Shown one piece after another: positions 48,742 through 59,303 of a DNA stretch of 64,000 nucleotides. A model generated the notes under the pieces. It saw only the letters and a program-made list of their open reading frames with translations. It searched no databases and was not told the origin of the DNA. Where the stretch lies: positions 19,410,857 through 19,474,856 of the forward strand of contig NC_065545.1 in NCBI RefSeq assembly GCF_932294415.1, written 5' to 3'. Made by a program: the position numbers and the translations under genes. Each line of letters begins with the position of its first letter. Within the stretch, counting starts at the first letter, position 1. The stretch comes from Quercus robur (lineage: Eukaryota > Streptophyta > Magnoliopsida > Fagales > Fagaceae).

Positions 48742-49722
48742 TAGAAGAAAAAAAAGATCAACAACTTAAACACCTTTTCTCCGGCACAAACAACATTCCC
48801 TTGAAGAATGTAAATCTAACCATCTTGATCATGGCTGGAAGAGAGTCGACGTTGAAAGAAGGGCTTGGGTGGAGCAATGGTAGTGGTGGTGGTGGGAGTA
48901 GAGGAGGAAGAGGGTGGAAATGGTGGAGCAGAGGAGGAAGATAGTGAAAATGGTGAAGGAGGCTTGGGAGGAAAGGTTAGAGGACGAAGGGTTCTCCAAA
49001 GACGAAGAAAGAGAGATAGACATGGTGATCGTCGATGATGAAAATTGAGGGCAAGAGCGGCTTAATGTATTTGGGGGCCGGCGAAAATTGATTATCTTAT
49101 TTCAGATGCAAAATTATTATTAATTAACAAAAACTACGTAGAATTTTTTCTTTTTTTATAAATTTTATAAACAAAAAAAAATTTGACAAATTTTTTTCAT
49201 ATTTGTTAATATGGTAGATTGATAATAGTAAGTAAAAAAGTAGTATTAGTGGTGGATTTAGATGATTAAAAGTAGTACTAGTAAAAGTTTGCTAATTAAA
49301 CTCTTATTATTATTCTTATTTTTTTTTAGAAGTACAACATTCACAATATTTTTTTACAACAAATCCTAGGTTTTTTTTTTCTTTGAAAATATCACTATAA
49401 TTATTTTTTTGTCATCAATAACAGGTTGTAACAACCTACTACTTAGCATAATTGTAAAAGTGTTGTAAAAAATATTGTAGACGTTGTATTTTTCTCTATT
49501 TTTTATTTGTTTTTCATTTGATAAAAAAATATTATTTTATTTATTGATTATAAATAACCTTATTGGTTAAAATTTGGGGGCCTTTTTTTTACTTGGGGCC
49601 TTAGGCGGCCGCATTTCTTGCTCCACTGTTCAGCTGGCACTATTGGAGGGAGCTTTTTTTTTTTTTTCTTTTTTTTTGAAACTGTAGTAGCAATGGAGGC
49701 TGTGTCTCTACGTATATTTATA
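48742..49722 (-). pseudogene. Module copy I: broken gene-like unit of unknown function
   Basis: On minus, a TATA box (TATAAATA, 49722-49715) precedes a leader that is interrupted by an insertion (about 49045-49655). ATG 49023 then opens MSISLSSSLENPSSSNLSSQ. This Ser-rich N-terminus slips out of the Pro-rich frame (PPKPPSPFSLSSSSAPPFPP) seen in copy III. From 48856 it reads FNVDSLPAMIKMVRFTFFKG, the hydrophobic segment shared with copies II and III, and then loses frame at about 48790. The function is unknown. A Ser-rich start plus hydrophobic tail could mean an organelle-targeted membrane protein, but this is speculation. A plus-strand reading of the same DNA is also partly open. Confidence 0.45.
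49045..49655. mobile_element. Insertion of ~600 bp between TATA box and ATG of module copy I
   Basis: Copy III is continuous across this point (GATAATGGAAATGGAGGGAAGC at about 56262-56283). In copy I the two sides are separated by about 600 bp that starts near GGCAAGAGCGGCTTAA and ends near GCGGCCGCATTTCTTGC...ATTGG. The ends resemble each other in inverted orientation. The type (hAT-like) is uncertain and the exact ends are approximate. Confidence 0.6.
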
Positions 49723-50357
49723 GAGTTTTTTACATGCTCGGGTGTAGGTGAGAGCAATTGTGGTGTGTGTGAGTGTGAAATAATGTGTGTTTGAGATGAG
49801 ATGATGGTCGACTTCTGGTGGGCCCAGAGTAAAGTAATCATGTGTGTGTGAGTGAGTGATCGTGTGTGTGTGTGTGAGTGAGTAATCATGTGTGTGTGAG
49901 TGTACATCAATGGACTTGATCATCACCCATCAAACCTATAACCTAAAAAAAACAAAAACAAATCCCACTTCTCATTTCCTCCATCACTTTCTCTCCCTCA
50001 CCCCTCACCTTTTCACTCCTTCTCCAACATTGTTTCCTCCGCCTTGTTCCGCTCTCGGGTCTATTTTTGTGGTTTGTTAATTCTTTTCTTTGGAGTTTTA
50101 GGAAGTTGTTTAGTCTATATAGATATAATTTATATTAGGTATTGGGGGATCCTATAGCAATAGCAACTATGTATTCTAGGTGTTCTTGGATAGCCAAATC
50201 AGAGAGATGCTTTGGGAAGAAACCCTGTTGTTCATTTTTAGTGCTTTCAGGAGTGTATTTGCGCGCTCTTGTGCTTTTGATCAAGGAAAAAAGGTCAAGG
50301 CTAAATGGAAGGCTCTAGGAAAAAGAAATTTTTTATTTTTCCTTCTTTTTTTGTTTG

Positions 50358-50360
<3 letters not shown>

Positions 50361-50427
<67 letters not shown>
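50361..50427. repeat. 33-nt A-run followed by (CAA)n
   Basis: An uninterrupted A-run (50361-50393) passes into about eleven CAA trinucleotides. It could be the tail of a retroposed sequence, but I found no matching target duplication. Confidence 0.7.
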
Positions 50428-50429
<2 letters not shown>

Positions 50430-50559
50430 ACAAACTTGTGGCTTAAATTGGGAATACTTAGCTCTAGCAATGATTGTTCTCAACTTTTTTCTTTCTTTCA
50501 ATAATTTCAAATGCTAGAGTGAGAATTGAGTTAACACTTAGTTTTAGTCATTTTTGTGA

Positions 50560-50720
50560 ACCTGATTTGCAACAGAGCAGAGGCTGCCTTGGATGCTATA
50601 CTAAACCAACACCGATGGTTGAACCATCACAGTGGCTAAGAATTCATGGTAAATATGTGAAAATTCATTTCTCCTTTATCGAGGATCACTGGAAGGGGAT
50701 GAAACTTTATGTGAGTGAGA
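50560..50720 (+). pseudogene. Possible fragment of a plant protein of unknown function
   Basis: The frame reads RGCLGCYTKPTPMVEPSQWL and RIHGKYVKIHFSFIEDHW. It resembles the start of a plant-only protein family with a Cys-Tyr-x-Lys-Pro motif followed by a G-K/R-S/Y-V-K segment. No start or continuation is visible, and downstream DNA is the repeated module text (50730 onward). It is offered as a weak lead. Confidence 0.3.
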
Positions 50721-50929
50721 ATTCATTTTTCCTATACTTTGCCTTATATACTTTTAATTTTTAATGGTTCTAACATTTTATAAAAGGGCACACGCTATCA
50801 TAAAAAGGGTAAATTGATGTTAAATATATTACAAATTTTACTACTATATAAAGTTGTAACAATTGATGTTTCATTGATTGAAAAAAAATCAAACAATTAA
50901 TTATTAAGTGGTTGAAGCCTACCAATCAA

Positions 50930-51965
50930 GAATTCGTAGTACCTTTAGTGTATTCCAAATTGTGTAATAATTTTAACCAAAGTTATCATCATGAATTTTG
51001 GAGAACATGAAGGTGATGAACCAAAAGTGAACCAAAAGCTTCATTTATCTTCTCAACTTTGTAATTTACATAGTAAATTCTAGGGCCTATTTGGATAAGC
51101 TGTTTCAAAATGTGCGTTTTAAAAACTCCATTTTAAAAACCACAGATAAGCGTTTGGTAAAAATGTGAAAATATACGTTTTCTATTTTTAAAACCAAATT
51201 AAGCGTTTGGATAAGCTGTTTTAAAAATAGCCGTTTTGAGTGTAAATTCCAAAAAAGGACTTAACTATATTGTTAAGGCTATCTTAATTTTTCTGTAATC
51301 AGAATAAGTCCTTTCGCTAAAGACCAAACTCAAATTACAAACTAGTTTCTAGAAATTATAACAGGACAACAAAAAACATTTTGCTTCTCCTCTAGGACCA
51401 AGATAACCCCCAATTATTACACAACATTCTATTAAGAATTGAATTACAAACAGGTCTCTTTGTAGCCATCCTAGCTTTTACATATCTGCAAATATCTCTT
51501 ACCAACTGCTTCTCTGTTTAAACTACCCCATTATGTACCCTATTATTCCTTTGGATCCAGATGTTATGCACCATTGCACATCAAGCCATCTGGAATTCAC
51601 AAACACTAGAAACTAGAAACAAGTCAAAACTTAATCACATAAGCTCTTAATCTGAACAAAGAAAAGTTCCTTCCCAAAGATACCCATTGTCAAGAACTAA
51701 AAACCAAACCCAAAATTTCTATTGAAGTAAATTTTTAAACCCACCATGCAAAAGCTCAAATCTATAATAAAAATTCAAGAATAATGAAAGAAGAATATGG
51801 TTACCTGCAATGTTCTGAATACTGTTTTGGAACTCGTTTCGTTTTGTCAATTGGAACGGAATATTTTGGTATCGCTCTATTTTAGTATGCGATTTCGGGT
51901 TATAGCTATTTTTTATATATTGTTGGTTATTCATCAAAATCCATATAAATTTTTAAGAATTTTAT
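50930..51965. other. Spacer with repeat fragments
   Basis: The stretch 50730-51010 repeats text also found at 55170-55460 and 56690-56920 (AACATTTTATAAAAGGG, ATTATTAAGTGGTTGAA). At 51085-51235 is a MITE-like piece with GTTTGGATAAGCTGTTT occurring twice. Text at 51800-51900 (GGAACGGAATATTTTGGTATCG) resembles text at 53110-53150. No gene is seen. Confidence 0.45.
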
Positions 51966-51974
51966 AATTATAAG

Positions 51975-52773
51975 TAGGAATTGCAACGGGTCGGGTTCGG
52001 GCCGGGTTTTTTGATACCTGGACCCGACCCACAGGTCCTCCCCTGTTAATCGGGCCCGGCCCGTTTAATAAACGGGTCTTTTTTTTAGCTCCAAACCCGA
52101 CCCGTCGGGTCTTTGTGGGCCCCGTCCAGCCATTTCTGGGCCTATTCCATGGCCGCCCAATCCAACCCAATCTTATTTAAAAAATAAAAAAAATAAAAAA
52201 AAAAACCCCAAACACAAACACAAATCAATCAACATTGTTATCAGTCAAATACTCAAACTCCATTTATCATTTATGGAAGAAACAAAACTCCAATTTTTAC
52301 ATTTATGGACAGATTTTTACATTAACACAACATTCACTCTGATTTTTACATATTGAATCCTCAAACAAATACCCAAAAACAAAAACTACTGAGAGAGGAA
52401 CAAAACTCCATTTATCATTTATGGACATATTTTTACATATTAAATCCTCAAACAAATACCCAAAAACAAAAACTACTGAGAGAGGAAATGAACCAAAAAA
52501 AAAAAACTCAGACCACTAAATCTCTCTCTGATCTAACAATCACGGGCTCCTCTGCGACAAAAACGGCAACCACCACGAGATTTGTGCTCCTCCACGAGGG
52601 TGAGAGTGGGTCGGTGAGTGAATGAGAGTGAGGTTGAGGATGAGATTTGAGTGTCTGAACCTGATTTGTAACTTTGAGAGTCTTGGTGGAGCCGATTAAG
52701 GAGAGTGAAAGTCAGTGAGGGAGGTGGTTGAGTTGAGAGAAAAAGGAGAGAAATGAGTTTTAGGTTAGGGTTT

Positions 52774-52807
<34 letters not shown>

Positions 52808-53008
52808 GGTAGGTTTTTTTATAATTTTATATTCAAGCTAACCGGGTCGGGTCAGGTTTTTGCCAAAACTTGGACCCGTTTCTTTTTTTTTTTTTTTTTA
52901 AAAAAAACCCAAACCCAACCCTATTCTTTATCGGACCAGGTAAAACCTGACCCATTAGGGTTGGGCCGGACTGGGTACTTGCGGGTCAGGCATAAAGTGC
53001 CATCCCTA
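51975..53008. mobile_element. hAT-like non-autonomous element (1.03 kb) with matching 8-9 bp flanks
   Basis: The ends are TAGGAATTGCAACGGGTC and the complement of TAGGGATGGCACTTTATG. Both subterminal regions are rich in GGGTCGGGT/CCCGACCC words. AATTATAAG flanks both sides (51966-51974 and 53009-53017). The interior includes a 96-bp tandem repeat at about 52330-52490 (AAATACCCAAAAACAAAAAC twice) and (AT)n at 52775-52804. Open frames inside are short. Confidence 0.75.
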
Positions 53009-53017
53009 AATTATAAG

Positions 53018-53175
53018 TTCATATTTCAACTAATATGTCAAACTTATTAAGCCCAAATCCCAGATATCACTAAGGGAGTCAATCTCATACCGGAGGCTGT
53101 ATCGGTTTGGCCAGCGGAACGATATATTTCAGTATCGGTCAATATTGGTGTACCGTTTTGGGTTTACCACTATTT

Positions 53176-53208
<33 letters not shown>

Positions 53209-54690
53209 TAAAAATATATTATTTGTATATATTTTAAAAATAAATAAATATTATTTACATATTTATAACTTTTTTTATTTGGTAAAAGTTAATTTGTTAA
53301 GCAATTAAACTTGTTAAGCTTATAAGTTTATTTAAAAAAAAATGATAAGAGATAAAAGTATAAGACCAAAAAAAGATAATAAAAAAGAAGGGGTAGTGGG
53401 TGAGAAATGAGATATCATGTGAGAGGGGCTCGGCAGAAAAAAGATTAAGAGCCCGTTTGGTACATGTATTTAAACACATATTTTTAGTTTTTAAGCAATA
53501 TTATACGTATTTTCACACACTTTTTCACCTACATATATTTTCAAAAAATACAAACAACATTACTAGAGCAACGTTATCAAACTTCTCCTAAATAATTAGA
53601 AAAATTAAAATAGTGGTGATAAAACCAAACACATGCTTGATGCCTCTTGCCAGTTGCCTCCCACCTTTATTAATTTCTTTTTCTTTTTCTGATCCACATC
53701 ACCCGCCTAAGACCTACAAGTACATGTCATTACAATTTCCAAGAAGCACTCATCTTCACACATTTAAATTTATCACTTCACTATCAAACATTTCTTTATT
53801 TTCCTAGACTCTTTCAACTCCATCACAGCTCTCTCTATCTTTCACCTCAGACTCTCTCTTTCTCTGAAAGCTTCAAACCTTCAGCCCGTCCTCAAGGAAG
53901 CTTGCTGGATATTTACCAGTGCTGCCGCTCTCCACCAAATGGCATGACTTCATCGTTTGTGTAAAGAGGAGTTAGGAATGAAGGGAGGCAGAAAGTATGA
54001 CTGGCGTGAGGGGAGGGAAATAAGCATTTTGTGTGTAATTTTTTACCTGCCCGGTATCCATTAACCGGTCGGAATCTAGCAAAAATCGTTTAAAACATAA
54101 AAAGGTATGTTCTTTTCAATATTGCCCGGAATTGATATATCGGCCGAAATTCAACGAAGTAGAGGTTGTTGAGGGAAATTCGTGAAGAGTGACTATTGAA
54201 AGAGAAAAAAAAGGGGATAATATAGCCAGCTATTTGGGGGTATTTTTGAACGAAAAAAATAGCAGTGTCAAAACGTTCTATTTGCTCGATATTGAAAATG
54301 CAATTAGATATTGCTTCTTTGAAACTGCGGATTTGTGTGATTTGTAAACATGATTTAGATGAAACAACTTCTCCAAACGATTGTGTATATTGCGTTTTGT
54401 ATCAAACTGTGCATTTTTGTCCAGGAAAATGCCTATCCAAAAAAGTAATTTGATTCCAAGTTTGCCAACATCATCACATAAAACTAATTAAAGTAAAAGA
54501 GTATCTTTAGTGTCCACTTATATTTATGCATTCAAATTTAAGCATGCTAATTTATACTTTTTTTTTTTTTGAGAAAACATAATCAAATCCGTTCATAAAA
54601 AATAAAAATAAAAAAAATTCCAAAACTGAGTACATGAAGGTGCAGCCTTCATTTTCCTTCAGTTTTTTATTTTAGAATTCATATATATAT
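53018..54690. other. Repetitive spacer, no gene
   Basis: Text with CGGTATCG/ATATATCGG words at 53090-53160 and again at 54040-54160 may be the two ends of a larger element (53.08-54.17 kb), not proven. A MITE-like piece starting GAGCCCGTTTGGTACATG lies at 53448. The 62-codon frame at 54265-54453 has no recognisable pattern. Confidence 0.4.
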
Positions 54691-54699
54691 ATATATATA

Positions 54700-55165
54700 A
54701 ACTGCCGTCAACTTCTTCGTTCTTCATCCTTCATCTTGTTCCACCACAACTCCATCTTCTTTTTGAGCTAGAAGAAAAAGAAGATTAGCAGCTCAAACGC
54801 CTTCTCTCCGGCAGCAAAGAGCATCCCTTTGAAGAATGTAAAACCAACCATTTTGATCACGGCTGGAAGAGAGTTGACGTTGAACCACGTGAGTAAGTCA
54901 GATAGTATTTTCCGAATCCTAGAGGAGAAAGTCCCTCAATAATGATCTCGGTGGATATGTTTATATTTTTTATTTATTTATTTATTTATTTTTTTCTTTC
55001 AGGGCTTGAGAAAGCCTTGCTAGTGAGGAGTAGATGGGGGTGGAAATGGTGGAAGTGGAAGGAAGGGCATGAGAGGAGTAGAGTTGAGTATGGTGGTGGT
55101 GGTGGCGGGAGCAGAGGAGGAAGAGAGTGGAAATGGTGGAGGAGGAAGGAAGGACTTGGGAGCAC
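54700..55165 (-). pseudogene. Module copy II: Pro/Ser-rich stretch and hydrophobic 50-residue stretch
   Basis: On minus, 55165-55010 encodes PKSFLPPPPFPLSSSSAP and ends PPFPPPSTPH with a stop. After about 100 bases an AG is followed by 54920-54768, 50 codons and TAG: RIRKILSDLLTWFNVNSLPA, VIKMVGFTFFKGMLFAAGEK, then AFELLIFFFF. This is the cleanest hydrophobic segment of the three copies. No promoter part is present upstream, so the copy is 5'-truncated. If the two blocks were exons, no GT donor is evident between them, which weighs against a simple gene model. Function unknown. Confidence 0.4.
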
Positions 55166-55549
55166 TTTTCCTATACTTTTCCTTATATACTTTTAATTTA
55201 TAAATGGGTCTCACCCTATCATAAAAAGGGTTTAAAATGGTAAATTAATGTTAAAGATATTATAAATTTTACTAATAAATAAAGTTGTAACAATTAATGT
55301 TTCATTGATTGAAAAAAATCAAAAATTAATTATTAAGTGGTTGAAACCTACCAATTAAGAACTATTAGTACCTTTAGTGTATTCCAAATTGTGTAATAAT
55401 TTTACCCAAAGTTATCAACCAAAGTTATCATCATGAATTTTGGAGGACATGAAGGTGAAGCCTTTATTTTCCTTTAGTTATTAATTTGAGAATTCCTATA
55501 TAAAAAACAAAAAAAAAAAAAAAAAAAAAAAAAACCTACCTTCACTTCT

Positions 55550-55797
55550 TTATTCTTCATCCTTCATCCTTCTTGTTCCACCACATCTCCATCTTCTTTT
55601 TGAGCTAGATGAAAAAGAAGATCAGCAGCTCAAACACCTCTCCTGTAGCAAACAATATTCCCTTGAAGAATGTAAAGCCAACCATCTTAATCATGGCTGG
55701 AAGAGAGTCAATGTTGACCCACATGAGCAAGTCGGGCAGTTTTTTTTTTCGAATCCTAGAGGAGAAACACCCTCAGTAATGATCTCGGTGGGTAAGA

Positions 55798-55842
<45 letters not shown>

Positions 55843-56360
55843 GGGCTTGAGAAAGTCTTGCTAATGTGGAGTAGATGGGGGTGGAAATGGTGGAAGTGGA
55901 AGGAAGGGCTTGGGAGGAGTAGTGTTGAGTATGGCGATGGTGGTGGTGGGAGTAGAGGAGGAAGATGGTGGAAATGGCAGAGGAGGAAGGAAGGGCTTGG
56001 GTGGAGCAGAGTTGAAGATGGTGGTGGTGGGAGCAGAGGAGGAAGAGGGTGGAAATGGTGGAGGAGGAAGGAAGGGCTTGGGAGGAATAGAGTTAAGGAA
56101 GGCGGTGGAGGTGAAAAAGTGAGGAGCAGAGGAGGAAGATGGTGAAAATGATGAAGGAGGAGTAAGGAAGGGCATGGGAGCAAGGTTGGAGGACGAAGGA
56201 GTAGGCAAGGGGTTAGGAGGGTTTTGCAAAGAAAAAGAAGGAGAGAGACAGACACGGTGATGATAATGGAAATGGAGGGAAGCTTTTTTCTTTTTTTAGA
56301 AACTGTAGCAATGGAGGATCGGGTTATACACAGCCTGTGTGCGTCTACGTCTATATATAG
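55550..56360 (-). pseudogene. Module copy III: TATA box, Pro/Ser repeats and hydrophobic stretch
   Basis: On minus, TATATATA (56359-56352) precedes a leader, then a frame with PSFSLQNPPNPLPTPSSSNL and about three Pro/Ser repeats of about 30 residues each (PPKPFLPPPPFPPSSSSAPT) to a stop after PPFPPPSTPH (55861). The ATG of copy I is GTG here. Between them, a GA microsatellite (55801-55840) separates this from 55757-55605, which encodes RIRKKKLPDLLMWVNIDSLP, AMIKMVGFTFFKGILFATGE and VFELLIFFFI. Compared with copy II there is one codon gained and one lost, both in frame. The 264-codon frame at 55773-56567 is a shifted reading of the repeats and is not preferred. Confidence 0.4.
55845..56160. 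repeat. G-rich minisatellite, ~90-bp unit, about three copies
   Basis: Units share GGAAGGAAGGGCTTGGG, GGTGGTGGTGGGAG and AGAGGAGGAAGA.GGTG. Single units occur in module copies I (48857-48950) and II (55020-55160). Because the unit is divisible by three, copy-number change keeps a reading frame open on both strands, so long frames here are expected by chance. Confidence 0.8.
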
Positions 56361-56919
56361 AGTTTTTAAATGTTTGGGTGTAGGGTGAAAGTAATTGTAG
56401 TGTGTGAGAGTGTGAGTAGATGTATGTTTGATATTATTTTTGTTGAGATGATGATGGTCATGATGGACTGCTAGTGGGCCTAATGGCGTGAGAGTAAAGT
56501 AATCGTGTGTGTGAGAGAGAGTGTGAGTGATTAAAGTAATCGTGTATGTGTGACTCTTAGTGTACATCTATGGAGGGTGATGATCCCTTGATCAAACCCA
56601 TAACCCAAAAAAACAAATCCCATACCTCATTTCCTCATTACTTTCTCTCCCTTACCCCTCACCCTTTCACCGCTACTCACTCCATACTTTTCTTATACTT
56701 TGCCTTATATGCTTTTAATTTTTAATGGTTCTAACATTTTATAAAAGGGTCACACACTATCATAAAAAGGGTTTAAAATGGTAGATTGATGTTAAAGATA
56801 TTACAGATTTTTCTACTATATAAAGTTGTAACAATTGATGTTTCATTGATTGAAAAAAAAAATCAAACAATTAATTATTAAGTGGTTTAAACCTACCAAT
56901 CAAGAATTTGTAGTAGTGG

Positions 56920-57022
56920 GTTCCAGTTAGTATAACTGGTAAAGTCTCTGATAGTTGAATAAAAGATTTGAGGTTTAATCCCCGCTTACACCAAAAACCG
57001 ATTGGTGTCTTGGTTTTTGGCA
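56920..57022 (+). mobile_element. tRNA-derived SINE (Au-like type), plus strand
   Basis: TTAGTATAACTGGTAAAG (A-box region) and, about 35 nt later, GAGGTTTAATCCCCGC (B-box region) give a tRNA-like head; the end is TTGGTGTCTTGGTTTTT. It interrupts text that is continuous in the related spacers at 50.9 and 55.37 kb, after GTAGTA. The family name is from general resemblance only. Confidence 0.65.
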
Positions 57023-57107
57023 GTTTGATTTCATGTTTGCCAACATCATCATATAAAACTAATTAAAGTAAAAGAGTATGGTGTCCGCTCCAAATGATAT
57101 CTCTTTA

Positions 57108-57204
57108 TTATCAGAGTAAAACATTAATCAGTTTTTCGTGTAGGCAGAGATTGAACCCCATATCTCTTATTTAACAATTAGAAATTTTACCAGTTGAGCT
57201 AATT
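57108..57204 (-). mobile_element. Second SINE of the same type, opposite strand
   Basis: Read on minus, TTAGCTCAACTGGTAAAATT and then GATATGGGGTTCAATCTCTGCC are the same A- and B-box-like pair as in the neighbouring plus-strand copy. The two face each other across about 85 bp. Confidence 0.65.
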
Positions 57205-58612
57205 TAATGTTAGATATATTACAAATTTTACTACTCTAAAAAGCTATATTAATCATTGTTTCATTGATTTTTGTGTTTTATATGGTGAATTTGTATTACC
57301 TTTAGTGTGTTAAAATTGTATGTATTACCTTAAGTGTGTTTTATACAGTGAATTTGTATTACCTTTACTTTTGTATCTCCTAAGCCTCGAAATCATTGAA
57401 ATTTTTATTCAAATTATTTCTTAGGAGGCATGAATTACCTCAAATCAATTGAAATGAATTTCAGAATTTGATATATGTTTCAAGATGGATTATTCAAGTA
57501 AGAATTCAGATTATTTGCAAAATTAACTACGGGGAGAATAAATTGCAATATTGAGTTTGTTATGCCATTCTCAAGGAGCAAGGTTAGATTCTCCCAAAAA
57601 AAAAAAAAAGTCCAATTTTTTAGCACTAGACAAGACGGGTTTTATTGAAAAGCTAGCTTAGTCCAAAGCCATGGAATGTACGAAGCCCGGTTATTTACAT
57701 CTTTCTAAATGTTCCCCAGTCTATTATTTTCATCTTTCCCTAAGTGGTCCATGCCCTTGGGAAAAATTAACAATTGTGGACTAGTTGGGACTTTGAAAGA
57801 CGAGGGGATTCCTTTTTAACTATTTTTGGCTAAAAGGGCAACTTTACAAATGGGTTTGGGAGCATTTACAAAGACCCATGAGTCCATGAGCCATGTACAT
57901 AGAACTTGGTTGTATTGTATCTCCTACATATTTTTTTTTTTTTGAGAAGATTGTATCTCCTACATGTGTGTTCGTCCCTGTCAATTTCAAATCCACAATA
58001 AATAGTTAATACTAGTTGACATGATAACTCAAATTTAACAGTTTCAGATGATACCGGTCCTCTTAGTAACAAACTAAATGGAACTACCCCCCCCCCCAAT
58101 TGGAAAATGTTTGAAGAGAAAATTTTCAAACTCCTTTTATATCTTTTTATCAAATGTGAATTTTGAAAATCAAACCGTTAGATCGCATGAACTATATATT
58201 CTTAACAAAATCAAACCGTTGGATCGCATGAACTATATATTCTTAACACACATGTCAATTTTCTTTCAAAGGGTGTTATTTGTTATTTGATCAATAAATT
58301 TTTTTTTTTATGCATAACTTCTTACCATAAAAACTTGAAATTTAAACATAATAACATTATTGTGCTTCTGTTGTAGCTCTTTTATTAGAAGAGGTTCAAA
58401 TCAAGAACATGATCCAATGATTATCTGCTGCATTACACGTTTTAAGAGATGCAAGAGTGCATGTAAGAGTTTCTGAGCTAGCTTTCTCGACAATGTAAAA
58501 AAAAAGACAATGTTTCTTAAATGCTTATACTATCCTTGTTGAGGATTAATACTCAGATATTTTGCTGCCATTAAAAGCATAACTTACTGATCAAATCTAA
58601 TACTTATCAGAA

Positions 58613-58643
<31 letters not shown>

Positions 58644-59303
58644 TATACAAGATAGATATTCTACTTTAGCATAATCTAATTGTATATGTGTGTAAAGTTT
58701 CCTCTTAAAGACTTTGAATTTCCGACCTTTGCTCCCCACACCTTACAAGCACTTATCATAATAAATTCTAGCATCCAGATTGTCTGTTTTGAGTGTAAAT
58801 GCTTCAAAAGCATGCATTTAATGGGTCACAAGGATCCTTGAAATGGAAACAATGTACTCGCCAAACATAACCTTTAATCTTCACTTATTTATCAGAGCAT
58901 CCAATAGAGTAATAAAAATAAAAATAAAGACAGAAATACAAACTCAGAAGAAAACACCACATATTAGAAATGCGGATCAGACACTGAAAGTTCAAGAATA
59001 TCTGAAACGGGAAGGATTATCGTGCTAATAGATATAACCTGATCAACCCTAGTATCAGAAATTCAGAATTCAATAAATATCAACAGAGAATCCAAATTAC
59101 TAATAGATACAATCAAATGAAGAGGAATATTATTATGGACATTGTTGCTTCAACTCCATACATTAAGAGATACACAATCACAGTTTCATTTTGAAGTTTA
59201 AACCAACTAAAGAAGAGAACCCAAAAAAAATGGAGGAAAATATAACAGAATGGGAAATGAGATATATTTATAAGAATGAAAAACATAAACGTGTAAGCTG
59301 TAA
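57205..59303. other. Intergenic DNA and BSD gene 3' flank
   Basis: No gene pattern. A 42-bp tandem duplication lies at about 58165-58248 (ATCAAACCGTT[A/G]GATCGCATG twice). (AT)n is at 58614-58634 and a C-run at 58087-58096. About 59100-59303 is probably BSD 3' UTR. Confidence 0.45.

Noticed and set aside
54265..54453. 62-codon frame with several Cys
   Set aside because: The Cys spacing does not make a convincing zinc finger and the surrounding DNA is repeat text.
55773..56567. 264-codon minus-strand open frame
   Set aside because: It is a frame-shifted reading of a 90-bp G/C-skewed minisatellite and a CACACT-rich leader; composition is His/Leu/Pro/Thr low-complexity and it is not kept in module copies I or II.
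48300..57000. Virus-like or defence-system cluster
   Set aside because: The repetition suggested a cluster, but no nuclease, polymerase, NLR, RNA-guided or capsid pattern was seen; the repeats are minisatellites, spacer text and a short unknown peptide.
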